From Puia sp963703355 (lineage in GTDB: Bacteria > Bacteroidota > Bacteroidia > Chitinophagales > Chitinophagaceae): 64,000 nt of DNA. The first letter of the stretch is position 1. Every line of letters begins with the position of its first letter. Below, piece by piece: positions 6,460 to 13,255 of the stretch. The stretch covers positions 3,162,001 to 3,226,000 of the forward strand of contig OY969813.1 of NCBI GenBank assembly GCA_963703355.1. The letters run 5' to 3'. Both the position numbers and the translations under genes were made by a program. The notes below the pieces were generated by a model. That model did not search any database. It was not told the DNA's origin and worked only from the letters and a program-made list of their open reading frames with translations.

Positions 6460-7422
6460 ATGGCACAGTTTAAAAACCTAAAAGACCTCTTAACCAAGTT
6501 TCAAGACGAACAGGCTTGTAGAGACTTCTTAGTTCAACATAGGTGGAATGGTACGCCCGTTTGCCCTTATTGCGGCTGTAATAGGTCGTATAAAATAGAA
6601 GCAGGGAAACGGTTTAAATGTGCGAATAAAGAGTGCCACAAGAAATATAGCGTCACTGTGGGAACGGTTGCCGAAGATAGCAATATTGCATTATCAACGT
6701 GGTTCGGGGCTATCTATTTAGTTTCTTCTCATAAGAAAGGAATTAGTTCTATTCAGCTTGGTAAAGATTTAGGCATTGCACAAAAGACAGCTTGGTTCAT
6801 GCTCCACAGAATAAGGGAATCAATGAAAGGGGGAAATTCTCCATTGTCCGGTAAAGAAGTGGAGGCTGATGAAACATTTATTGGAGGCAAGAATATCAAT
6901 AGACACCTTGACAAGAAACATTATGATGAAACAGGTAAAGAAGTCGATTTAAAGTTTACAGTAATGGGAGTTATAGAACCAGGGGGAGAAGTAAGAACCA
7001 AAGCCGTTAATGCAGCAACCAAGAAGAACGCTACCAATTTTATTGAAACTAATATATCTAAGAATACTAATCTTGTTACTGATGCCTCACCTATTTACGC
7101 CAAGATTGGTAAAAAATATGAACACATTGTAATTAACCATAGCGCAGGGATATACAAGTTTGAAGGTCATACTACTAACCACATGGAAAACTATTGGTCA
7201 GTTTTGAAACGTGGTATTTACGGAATATATCATCAAGTAAGCGAAAAACATTTGCAGAGATATTGTGATGAATTTGCATTTAGATTCAATAGCCGTAAGA
7301 TGAAGGATAACGACAGATTTGAATTATCTTTGCAGAGATTGACAGGACGTTTAACGTGGACAGATTTAGTTGCAGAACCTGAAGAACAAGACACTATTGG
7401 GATCATGCCAAACGGTGAATAA
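6460..7422 (+). CDS. IS1595-family (ISXO2-like) transposase, element C
   Basis: A 320-aa homologue of the 2697 transposase with the same order: zinc ribbon (CPYCG, then FKCANKECHKK), KKGISSIQLGKDLGIAQKTA, and the DDE-type core with VEADETFIGG, VTDASP and HTTNHMENYWSVLKRG. It is intact. The stop codon overlaps the start of the lysine-rich microprotein (TAATG, 7420-7424), which couples the two. This makes the microprotein likely to be made together with the transposase in this element. Confidence 0.95.
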   Translation: MAQFKNLKDLLTKFQDEQACRDFLVQHRWNGTPVCPYCGCNRSYKIEAGKRFKCANKECHKKYSVTVGTVAEDSNIALSTWFGAIYLVSSHKKGISSIQLGKDLGIAQKTAWFMLHRIRESMKGGNSPLSGKEVEADETFIGGKNINRHLDKKHYDETGKEVDLKFTVMGVIEPGGEVRTKAVNAATKKNATNFIETNISKNTNLVTDASPIYAKIGKKYEHIVINHSAGIYKFEGHTTNHMENYWSVLKRGIYGIYHQVSEKHLQRYCDEFAFRFNSRKMKDNDRFELSLQRLTGRLTWTDLVAEPEEQDTIGIMPNGE

Positions 7423-7571
7423 TGGCAGAAAAGAAGCCTAAGAAAAGAGCAGAAAAATATGAGGAAAAGGTTAAGGCTGAAGGGTCATTTAATGACCTTA
7501 TGAGTAAACTTTTCCCGAAGATAAAACCTAAAAAAGAGGTAAAATCCATTAGAAAAGGAGTTAAAAAGTAA
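7422..7571 (+). CDS. Lysine-rich microprotein, element C copy
   Basis: A 49-residue frame starts in the transposase stop. It runs MAEKKPKKRAEKYEEKVKAE, then GSFNDLMSKLFPKI, then a lysine-rich tail ending RKGVKK. N-terminus, central S-F-x-D motif and tail correspond to the 1829 and 4382 genes. Translational coupling to the transposase favours a role in transposition (DNA binding, complex assembly or inhibition) or in managing the cargo. Neither is demonstrated. Confidence 0.7.
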   Translation: MAEKKPKKRAEKYEEKVKAEGSFNDLMSKLFPKIKPKKEVKSIRKGVKK

Positions 7572-7651
7572 TATGGCAGTACATTTGCCGTTCATCTAAA
7601 AAGGGATATAAATCCTTTGATACTATACTCAATTAGATTACTTTAGTAGTT

Positions 7652-7716
7652 ACAGTCGAGAGGACTTCCCCTAGAGGTCCGTGAGAACTTGGTTTCTCCT
7701 TGACTGTCTTTTTTTT
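7652..7716 (+). ncRNA. Candidate three-way-junction RNA / terminator
   Basis: A 9-bp closing stem (7652-7660 with 7699-7707, ACAGTCGAG/CTTGACTGT, one G-U) encloses two hairpins: 7662-7668 with 7674-7680, and 7683-7688 with 7692-7698. Eight T residues follow at 7709-7716. The whole unit ends 14 bp before the DUF3800 start codon. It can be read as an intrinsic terminator for the transposase-microprotein transcript, a leader RNA controlling DUF3800, or an independent small RNA. No known riboswitch consensus was recognised. Confidence 0.5.
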
Positions 7717-7730
7717 ATATATACCTAGCA

Positions 7731-8441
7731 ATGAACTTGTTATATGTGGATGAATCTGGTTCCACTATTGATCCAAAGCAAATATTTTTCGTCTTAGCGG
7801 GGATTTGCATTTTTGAAAGACAAGGATATTGGATAAGCGAGGAGCTTGATAAAATAGCTGCTAGATTTAATCCGGGTGATCCAAATTCAGTTGAATTACA
7901 CGGAAGTCCAATGCTTAATGGTCGAGCATTTTGGAGGCAATTTCCCCTTCCAGATAGAATAAAGGCAATAAAAGATTCTTTAGAGGTATTAGCAAAATCT
8001 AATGCAAGTCACCGAGTATTCGCGTGTGTTATTAGAAAATCAGTAGTGTCACCTAAAGATCCTGTTGAAGTCGCATTTGAACAAGTCGTAAGCAGATTTG
8101 ATTACTATTTAAAGAGGTTGCATAAAAGTGGCGATACGCAACGCGGCATTATAATTTTTGACAAATCCACATACGAGACTACCATTCAAACGTTAGCTAC
8201 TGATTTTAGGAAAATAGGCCATACATGGGATGTTTTGCGAAACCTTGCAGAAGTGCCCTTGTTTATAGATTCAAGAGCGTCTAGGCTTATACAACTAGCA
8301 GATTTAGTAGCCTATTCAATATTTAGAAAATACGAATCGAACGACAACCAATTCCTTTCTATTTTCAATCATAAATTTGATAAAGAAGGCGATCAAGTTC
8401 ACGGTCTTTGCGAAAAAATAGTTTTGCCATCACCCAGATAA
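7731..8441 (+). CDS. DUF3800 family protein (236 aa)
   Basis: The protein opens with MNLLYVDESGS, the hallmark Y-x-D-E-S-G of DUF3800. It continues with ELHGSPM (55-61), IIIFDKSTYE (140-149) and IDSRASRLIQLADLVAYSIF (179-198), so the acidic positions D7, E8, D144, D180 and D191 are all present. The family has a predicted RNase H-like fold and is frequent in prophages, islands and defence-rich regions; its biochemical role is unproven. It is a passenger of element C, directly behind the structured RNA at 7652-7716. Confidence 0.85.
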   Translation: MNLLYVDESGSTIDPKQIFFVLAGICIFERQGYWISEELDKIAARFNPGDPNSVELHGSPMLNGRAFWRQFPLPDRIKAIKDSLEVLAKSNASHRVFACVIRKSVVSPKDPVEVAFEQVVSRFDYYLKRLHKSGDTQRGIIIFDKSTYETTIQTLATDFRKIGHTWDVLRNLAEVPLFIDSRASRLIQLADLVAYSIFRKYESNDNQFLSIFNHKFDKEGDQVHGLCEKIVLPSPR

Positions 8442-8476
8442 TTTAAAACAGGAGATAAATTGGTAAGCCATACTTA

Positions 8477-8698
8477 ATGAGTAAGCGAATGAGAAAGTTT
8501 ATAGTTTGTGTTGCTTTTTTCTTATTCGGTTTTTTTGTTTATTTATTTATCCTATCCGGAATGCATGGACGTATTAAATTTAGATATTGGATGATAGGGG
8601 ACTGGATTTTCTATGGCTTAATGGTATTATTTTGGGGAATACCTTTCTTTATAATAGCCAAATCAATTTTCAAAAAAATAAAATCTAAAAGAAGTTAA
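8477..8698 (+). CDS. Small two-helix membrane protein (73 aa)
   Basis: Two hydrophobic helices (about 9-28, FIVCVAFFLFGFFVYLFILS, and 40-61, MIGDWIFYGLMVLFWGIPFF) with basic ends (MSKRMRK; KKIKSKRS) indicate a small inner-membrane protein. It follows DUF3800 by 35 bp and stops 3 bp before the right terminal repeat. The 71-aa membrane protein at 1966 occupies the same place next to its transposon end. No family is recognised. Confidence 0.6.
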   Translation: MSKRMRKFIVCVAFFLFGFFVYLFILSGMHGRIKFRYWMIGDWIFYGLMVLFWGIPFFIIAKSIFKKIKSKRS

Positions 8699-8701
8699 TA
8701 C

Positions 8702-8729
8702 CGCTTGTCCCTAATCAGTAGTAGTTGCC
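8702..8729 (+). repeat. Right terminal inverted repeat, element C
   Basis: CGCTTGTCCCTAATCAGTAG followed by TAGTTGCC. Inverted, it matches 5348-5375 with one mismatch. Confidence 0.88.
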
Positions 8730-8737
8730 TCCCAAAA
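8730..8737. repeat. 8-bp target duplication, copy 3
   Basis: TCCCAAAA follows the right end of element C. Beyond it begins the promoter region of the acyl-CoA dehydrogenase gene. Confidence 0.85.
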
Positions 8738-8739
8738 AA

Positions 8740-8755
8740 ACTAACGAACGTTAGT
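8740..8755. promoter_or_regulatory. TetR-type operator palindrome upstream of acyl-CoA dehydrogenase
   Basis: ACTAACGAACGTTAGT is a perfect 7-bp inverted repeat around AA. The AACGnnCGTT core resembles operators of TetR-family fatty-acid and acyl-CoA regulators. It lies 126 bp before the start codon and only 2 bp from the island border. Confidence 0.5.
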
Positions 8756-8833
8756 ATCTTTTCAAAAAAGTTTGTAACTTGCTTTTGGTTTAACGAACCT
8801 TGGTTTAACAATTTGAACGATTGTTTGCTGTTA

Positions 8834-8858
8834 GGGCAGCAACCCCTGGTTGTTGCCC
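8834..8858 (+). promoter_or_regulatory. Stem-loop in the acyl-CoA dehydrogenase leader
   Basis: GGGCAGCAACC, loop CCT, GGTTGTTGCCC forms an 11-bp stem with one G-U pair, followed by TTTGTATTT, 23 bp before ATG 8882. It could be a terminator/attenuator or a leftover terminator. Confidence 0.45.
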
Positions 8859-8881
8859 TTTGTATTTCTAGAACCTATCAT

Positions 8882-10024
8882 ATGGATTTTATTTTTGATG
8901 AACTATCCCTGCAGGTGGCCGCTACAGCCAGGGATTTCGCACAACAACATATCAGGCCTTTTGTAATGGAGTGGGATGAAGCCCAACACTTCCCCATAGA
9001 CGTGATGCACGCAATGGGCAAACTCGGATTAATGGGCGTAGTAGTCCCCGAAGAATACGGAGGGTCCGGTTTGGGTTATATCGAATATATCCTGGTCATC
9101 GAAGAGATTGCAAAAGTCTGTGGTTCTATCGGTCTGAGCCTCGCCGCACACAATTCTTTGTGCACGGGCCATATTCTTGCTTTCGGAAATGAGGAACAGA
9201 AAAAAGAGTATCTCCCCAAACTGGCATCCGGCGAATGGATAGGGTCCTGGGGACTCACAGAAGCCAATACAGGAAGTGACGCCGCCAATATGCAATGTAC
9301 TGCCACGAAGAAAGGCGACGAATGGATACTTAACGGAACAAAGAACTGGATCACTCACGGTATCAGCAGCAACATCACAGTGGTCGTTGCCCGTACAGGC
9401 AAACCCAGAGAAAAGAATAATGCCACAGCATTTGTGGTGCCTCGTGGAACCCCAGGATTCACAGGCGGTAAAAAAGAAAATAAACTGGGTATGCGTGCCA
9501 GTGAAACAGCTGAAATGATATTTGACAATTGCAGGATTCCCGACAGGTATCGTTTGGGAAACGTAGGAGATGGTTTTAAACAGTCACTAAAAGTGCTGGA
9601 TGGTGGCAGGATTTCGATTGCCGCATTAGGCGTTGGCATCGCGAAGGGTGCTTATGATGCAGCAGTAAAATATTCGAAAGAAAGACATCAGTTCGACAAA
9701 CCCATTTCTTCTTTCCAGGCCATTTCTTTTAAGCTGGCAGATATGGCTACTGAAATAATGGCCGCCGATTTACTAACGCTACAGGCTGGATATCGCAAAA
9801 ATCAGGGACTTCCCATGACCAAAGAATCTGCAATGGCGAAATATTATTCCAGCGAAGTTGCAGTGAAAACGGCTACAGAAGCTGTGCAGATATTTGGCGG
9901 ATATGGTTATACCAAAGATTTTCCTGTGGAGAAATATTATCGCGACAGCAAACTGTGCACGATTGGTGAAGGCACATCAGAGATACAGAAAATTGTTATA
10001 GCGCGGGAGGTATTGAATGAGTGA
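8882..10024 (+). CDS. Acyl-CoA dehydrogenase
   Basis: The 380-aa FAD enzyme catalyses alpha,beta-desaturation of an acyl-CoA, the first step of beta-oxidation or branched-chain amino-acid breakdown. The start is ATG 8882 (MDFIFDELSLQVAATARDFA); the open frame continues upstream into the transposon end, which is not coding. Family blocks are visible: EEYGGSGLGYIEYILVIEEI, WGLTEANTGSDAANMQC, GTKNWITHG, YSKERHQFDKPISSFQ, and EAVQIFGGYGYTKDFPVEKY with the C-terminal GEGTSEIQKIVIAREVL. The catalytic glutamate of short-chain-type enzymes is probably the one in GEGTSEIQ. A TetR-type operator lies upstream. Confidence 0.95.
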   Translation: MDFIFDELSLQVAATARDFAQQHIRPFVMEWDEAQHFPIDVMHAMGKLGLMGVVVPEEYGGSGLGYIEYILVIEEIAKVCGSIGLSLAAHNSLCTGHILAFGNEEQKKEYLPKLASGEWIGSWGLTEANTGSDAANMQCTATKKGDEWILNGTKNWITHGISSNITVVVARTGKPREKNNATAFVVPRGTPGFTGGKKENKLGMRASETAEMIFDNCRIPDRYRLGNVGDGFKQSLKVLDGGRISIAALGVGIAKGAYDAAVKYSKERHQFDKPISSFQAISFKLADMATEIMAADLLTLQAGYRKNQGLPMTKESAMAKYYSSEVAVKTATEAVQIFGGYGYTKDFPVEKYYRDSKLCTIGEGTSEIQKIVIAREVLNE

Positions 10025-10121
10025 TGAGTGATGAACTATGAGATATGACAATTAATTTGCGATCCTCAGGTTGAGTAAAGCTTTAGGCGTTCGGTCTTAG
10101 GCCTTAAGCCTATTAAGGCAT
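10022..10121. repeat. Heptamer-type repeats after acyl-CoA dehydrogenase
   Basis: GAGTGATGAGTGATGAAC at 10019-10036 and GCTTTAGGCGTTCGG..CTTAGGCC to about 10119 are degenerate 7-bp words. They reach into the stop codon of the small minus-strand gene at 10113. Confidence 0.6.
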
Positions 10122-10286
10122 AAAATCCTCTTCCGCCTGTTTGCTGTATTTATCGAAAATTTTATCGATAGCGCCGCCAAACAACGGGAACTTTGATTTG
10201 GCAAAATTCTTCATAATCTCAACAGCTTTGATTGCCTGCGCCTCTGTTAATCCTTCGGCTTTTAATTTATCAAGAAGCTCTTTCAT
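10113..10286 (-). CDS. Small conserved-looking helical protein (57 aa)
   Basis: A minus-strand frame starts at ATG 10286: MKELLDKLKAEGLTEAQAIK, then AVEIMKNFAKSKFPLFGGAI, then DKIFDKYSKQAEEDFMP. The L-x-x-EGLTEAQA pattern and a glycine-rich turn followed by an amphipathic helix resemble short Bacteroidota hypothetical proteins of the kind often found beside clp genes. It has no signal or membrane segment. The stop codon TAA is part of the adjoining GCCTTAA heptamer sequence. It lies 91 bp downstream of clpX and may be co-transcribed with it. Confidence 0.65.
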   Translation of the reverse strand: MKELLDKLKAEGLTEAQAIKAVEIMKNFAKSKFPLFGGAIDKIFDKYSKQAEEDFMP

Positions 10287-10316
10287 ATCGTATGGGTGAT
10301 ATTTTTTTATTCACCA

Positions 10317-10381
10317 GCTTTAGGCGTTAGGCCTTAAGCTTTAAGCTTTAAGCTTTGAGCTTTAGGCTTTAAGCTTGTTAA
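10317..10381. repeat. GCTTTAA heptamer array
   Basis: About nine units of AGCTTTA/AGCTTTG/GGCTTTA in 7-bp register, ending in the stop codon of clpX. Confidence 0.8.
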
Positions 10382-11613
10382 GCTACTTTCAAAAGACTCA
10401 TCTTACTGGTATCAAATTTCTTGCGGGCATATTCCAGATCCAGATGAAATTTATTTTCTTTCGAAGAAGGAAGCTCAAACATGGCGTCGGTGAGAATGCT
10501 CTCGCAAATGCTGCGTAATCCTCTTGCACCGAGTTTGTATTCAACAGCTTTCGTTACCATGAAATCCAATACATCGTCATCGATGGTCAGCTGAATACCT
10601 TCCAGTTCAAATAACCTTTTGTATTGTCTGATCAGAGAATTCTTCGGTTCCGTAAGTATGGACCGGAGAGAAATACTATCCAGTGGATTCAGATGGGTAA
10701 CAATAGGTAATCTTCCCAACAGTTCAGGAATCAGTCCGAATGTTTTTAAATCCGGCGCATTCACATGCTGTAGTAAATTTTTACGCGTGAACTCCTGTTG
10801 TTCTTTATTCACGTTAAATCCAATGGCATTGGTATTAATTCTACGGGCGATAATTTTATCCACTCCGTCGAATGCACCACCGCAAACGAATAATATATTC
10901 TGGGTGTTGATCTTGATGAGTTTTTGTTCAGGATGTTTGCGTCCTCCCTGTGGCGGCACCAGCACATCGGTACCTTCCAGCAATTTGAGTAATCCCTGTT
11001 GTACGCCTTCGCCACTTACATCACGCGTGATGGAAGGGTTGTCTCCCTTACGGGCTATTTTATCAATTTCATCTATATAAACGATTCCTCGCTCTGCACT
11101 CACCACATCATAATTGCAAACCTGTAACAGGCGGGTAAGGATGCTTTCAACGTCTTCACCAACATAACCTGCTTCCGTAAATACAGTGGCATCTACTATC
11201 GCGAAAGGCACGTTGAGTAATTTTGCAATGGTTTTTGCCAGAAGGGTTTTACCTGTGCCGGTTTCACCCACCATGATGATATTGCTTTTTTCAATTTCAA
11301 CATCATTCTCCGTTACCTTCTGTTGTAATCTTTTATAGTGATTGTACACTGCAACAGCCAGCACTTTTTTTGCTTCATCCTGGCCGATCACATATTCATC
11401 CAGAAATCTCTTTATTTCTATGGGCTTCTTAACGGTAAGCTTAAATTGAGAAGAGGGGGAAGCATCATCGCGAACAATCAGCTCCTGCTGAATGATTTCC
11501 TGTGCGTGCTCCACGCAGTTTTCACAAATATGCCCTTCCTGACCCGCGATGAGTATTTTCACCTCGTCCCGGCTCCGGCCGCAAAAAGAACAATGAAGGG
11601 TATTTTTAGCCAT
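10378..11613 (-). CDS. clpX: ATP-dependent Clp protease ATP-binding subunit ClpX
   Basis: ClpX unfolds substrates and feeds them to ClpP. The 411 residues hold the N-terminal C4 zinc finger (C8, C11, C30, C33), Walker A GETGTGKT at 116-123, the Walker B/DEID segment IVYIDEIDKIA near 177-187, sensor region GLIPELLGRLP, and the IGF loop (NAIGF) that docks onto ClpP. It follows both clpP genes in the same direction, 142 bp after the nearer one, with a heptamer array in between. The stop codon (GCTTAAC) is supplied by the first unit of the downstream repeat array, so the C-terminal LLKVA may differ from relatives. Confidence 0.98.
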   Translation of the reverse strand: MAKNTLHCSFCGRSRDEVKILIAGQEGHICENCVEHAQEIIQQELIVRDDASPSSQFKLTVKKPIEIKRFLDEYVIGQDEAKKVLAVAVYNHYKRLQQKVTENDVEIEKSNIIMVGETGTGKTLLAKTIAKLLNVPFAIVDATVFTEAGYVGEDVESILTRLLQVCNYDVVSAERGIVYIDEIDKIARKGDNPSITRDVSGEGVQQGLLKLLEGTDVLVPPQGGRKHPEQKLIKINTQNILFVCGGAFDGVDKIIARRINTNAIGFNVNKEQQEFTRKNLLQHVNAPDLKTFGLIPELLGRLPIVTHLNPLDSISLRSILTEPKNSLIRQYKRLFELEGIQLTIDDDVLDFMVTKAVEYKLGARGLRSICESILTDAMFELPSSKENKFHLDLEYARKKFDTSKMSLLKVA

Positions 11614-11660
11614 TTCTTATCTAATAACTGTAAAAATAGTCAACTTATCGGCGAAAAACA

Positions 11661-11757
11661 AGCTTAAAGCTTAACGCTTAACGCTTAAGGAAGTGTGATA
11701 GTTTGAGTATTGTAAAAGTTAGACTCATAACCCATAACCCATAAATCATAACGCTCA
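11661..11757. repeat. GCTTAAC and CCCATAA heptamer arrays
   Basis: AGCTTAAAGCTTAACGCTTA... at 11661-11690 and ACTCATAACCCATAACCCAT... at 11723-11757. The second reaches the stop codon region of the clpP gene at 11755. Confidence 0.75.
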
Positions 11758-12399
11758 TACCTCTGCACTAATGGCATCGGCGATACCATATTCAACAGAT
11801 TCTTTGGCATCCATCCAGTAGTCGCGGTCGAAATCCTTCATAATCTGCTCGAATTTCTTACCGCAGTTCTCAGCGAGTATTTTAGCAGCAATTTCTTTAA
11901 CTCTTTTGGTTTGCTTGGCCTGTATTTCAAGGTCAACACTTACCCCCTGAATGTATCCGCCCAGACTTGGCTGATGTATCATTACTTCACCGTGAGGATA
12001 AATAAAACGACGACCCTTGGCACCTCCACTCAGTAATATGGAACCCATAGATGCTGCCAGTCCGATACACACAGTGCTCACCGGGCTTTTCATCATCTTC
12101 ATCACATCATAAATCGCCATTCCACTGGTTACCATACCTCCTGGACTGTTAATCAGAAATTTGATTTCTGTTCCGGGTTTGTCTGCATCCAGCAGAAAAA
12201 ATTTATTGATAATGTCTTTTGCAGAGCGGTCGTCAACAGGTCCCCAAAGCTGTACCGTACGTGTTTCAAAAAAATACTTCTCCAGTTTTTTCATCAGCAT
12301 GCCTGGATCAGTTTGCGGCTTTTCTTCTTTTTCTTCTGAAGGTTCCGATGGTTCATCATCCAACCTAAAAGGATTAAGAGGGTATTTGGCGTATTTCAT
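11755..12399 (-). CDS. clpP: ClpP-type serine protease, second paralog
   Basis: The 214-aa ClpP has the nucleophile S118 in GLAASMGS, H142 in VMIHQPS and the acidic D in DFDRDYWM. About 35 extra acidic residues precede the core (LDDEPSEPSEEKEEKPQTDP), which the neighbouring paralog lacks. Two adjacent clpP genes next to clpX suggest a hetero-oligomeric ClpP1P2 core, as known in some other bacteria; here that is inference. It is 18 bp after the upstream clpP (12418), so the two form an operon with tig and clpX. Confidence 0.93.
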   Translation of the reverse strand: MKYAKYPLNPFRLDDEPSEPSEEKEEKPQTDPGMLMKKLEKYFFETRTVQLWGPVDDRSAKDIINKFFLLDADKPGTEIKFLINSPGGMVTSGMAIYDVMKMMKSPVSTVCIGLAASMGSILLSGGAKGRRFIYPHGEVMIHQPSLGGYIQGVSVDLEIQAKQTKRVKEIAAKILAENCGKKFEQIMKDFDRDYWMDAKESVEYGIADAISAEV

Positions 12400-12417
12400 T
12401 GTAAAGATTTAATTGGG

Positions 12418-13113
12418 TTAATTTTCTTTTTTCTCTTTTCTCGGATTGATCACCAGCACTTCATCCACCAGTCCGTATTCTTTCGCTTCGATTGCTGTGA
12501 GCCAGTAATCACGATCAGAATCTTTTTCAATCTGCTTTGCTGTTTTACCCGTATGAAACGCGTAAATATCGTAGAGCTCTTTTTTAAGTTTTCTGATTTC
12601 GTTTACTGTGATTTCTATATCACTGGCCTGTCCACCAATACTGCCACTTGGCTGGTGCATCATCACGCGACTGTGTTTTAGTGCAGTTCTTTTTCCTTTG
12701 GTACCTGCGCACATCAACGTTGCCCCCATCGATGCGGCCATGCCGATACAAATGGTAGCTACATCCGGTGTAACATACTGCATCGTGTCATAGACTCCAA
12801 GACCGGAATATACAGAACCACCCGGACTGTTGATATACATCTGTATATCGCGGTGACGATCTGTACTGTCAAGAAATAACAACTGAGCGGTAATGATATT
12901 GGCCACTTCATCATTAATGGGATATCCAAGGAATATGATGCGATCCATCATCAACCGGCTGTAAACATCCATGACGGCCACGTTCATTGGTCGTTCTTCA
13001 ATAATGTTTGGTGTAAGTCCTGTGACCAGGTATTTTTCGTACCCGTTTAATGTATTGCTGGATAGACCTAAGTGCTTAACGGCGTATTTTTCAAATTCGG
13101 AACCATTGTGCAT
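12418..13113 (-). CDS. clpP: ATP-dependent Clp protease proteolytic subunit ClpP
   Basis: A canonical ClpP with processing-length N-terminus; 231 aa. Catalytic triad positions are S128 in GMAASMGA, H153 in VMMHQPSG and an aspartate in KDSDRDYW (198-202). The N-terminus (MHNGSEFEKYAVKHLGLSSN) resembles the Bacteroidota form, in which a short leader is removed. It is the first of two clpP genes downstream of tig, the common tig-clpP-clpX order. A GC-rich hairpin (13224-13247) between tig and clpP may tune read-through. Confidence 0.95.
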   Translation of the reverse strand: MHNGSEFEKYAVKHLGLSSNTLNGYEKYLVTGLTPNIIEERPMNVAVMDVYSRLMMDRIIFLGYPINDEVANIITAQLLFLDSTDRHRDIQMYINSPGGSVYSGLGVYDTMQYVTPDVATICIGMAASMGATLMCAGTKGKRTALKHSRVMMHQPSGSIGGQASDIEITVNEIRKLKKELYDIYAFHTGKTAKQIEKDSDRDYWLTAIEAKEYGLVDEVLVINPRKEKKEN

Positions 13114-13223
13114 AATAGAATTTTTTTCTTGAGGATGGATTGCCTGAACAGGGGTTTCTCTTCCAAATCTCCGTCCAAACTCTTAAACTTCCAAAAAACT
13201 GACAGAGTTGCAGATATAGAAGA

Positions 13224-13247
13224 ATCCCCCCGGTTTCGCGGGGGGAT
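13224..13247 (-). terminator. GC-rich hairpin between tig and clpP
   Basis: ATCCCCCC and GGGGGGAT form an 8-bp stem around an 8-base loop, just after the tig stop on the minus strand. The following tract is TTCTTCT rather than pure T, so it is a weak or partial terminator. Confidence 0.5.
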
Positions 13248-13255
13248 GTACTTAT

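Larger units (their letters stand above)
5348..8729. mobile_element. IS1595-family cargo transposon C (complete ends)
   Basis: The terminal inverted repeats 5348-5375 and 8702-8729 match at 27 of 28 positions, both reading GGCA(G/A)CTACTACTGATT then AGGGACAAGCG inward. TCCCAAAA flanks both ends. The element is 3382 bp long. Cargo: a 337-aa membrane-anchored protein (minus strand), the transposase, a lysine-rich microprotein whose ATG overlaps the transposase stop, a structured RNA, a DUF3800 gene and a 73-aa membrane protein that stops 3 bp before the right repeat. The near-perfect ends suggest a younger insertion than element B. Confidence 0.88.

Noticed and set aside
2178..8729. Hairpin-like pairs around TCCCAAAA read as integron attC sites
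   Set aside because: The arms are complementary because abutting left and right transposon ends are inverted repeats. No integrase gene and no GTTRRRY core are present, and each pair is explained by IS1595 ends plus target duplication.
8705..8881. Longer N-terminus of the acyl-CoA dehydrogenase
   Set aside because: The extension translates the transposon end, operator and leader hairpin, while family homology begins at ATG 8882.
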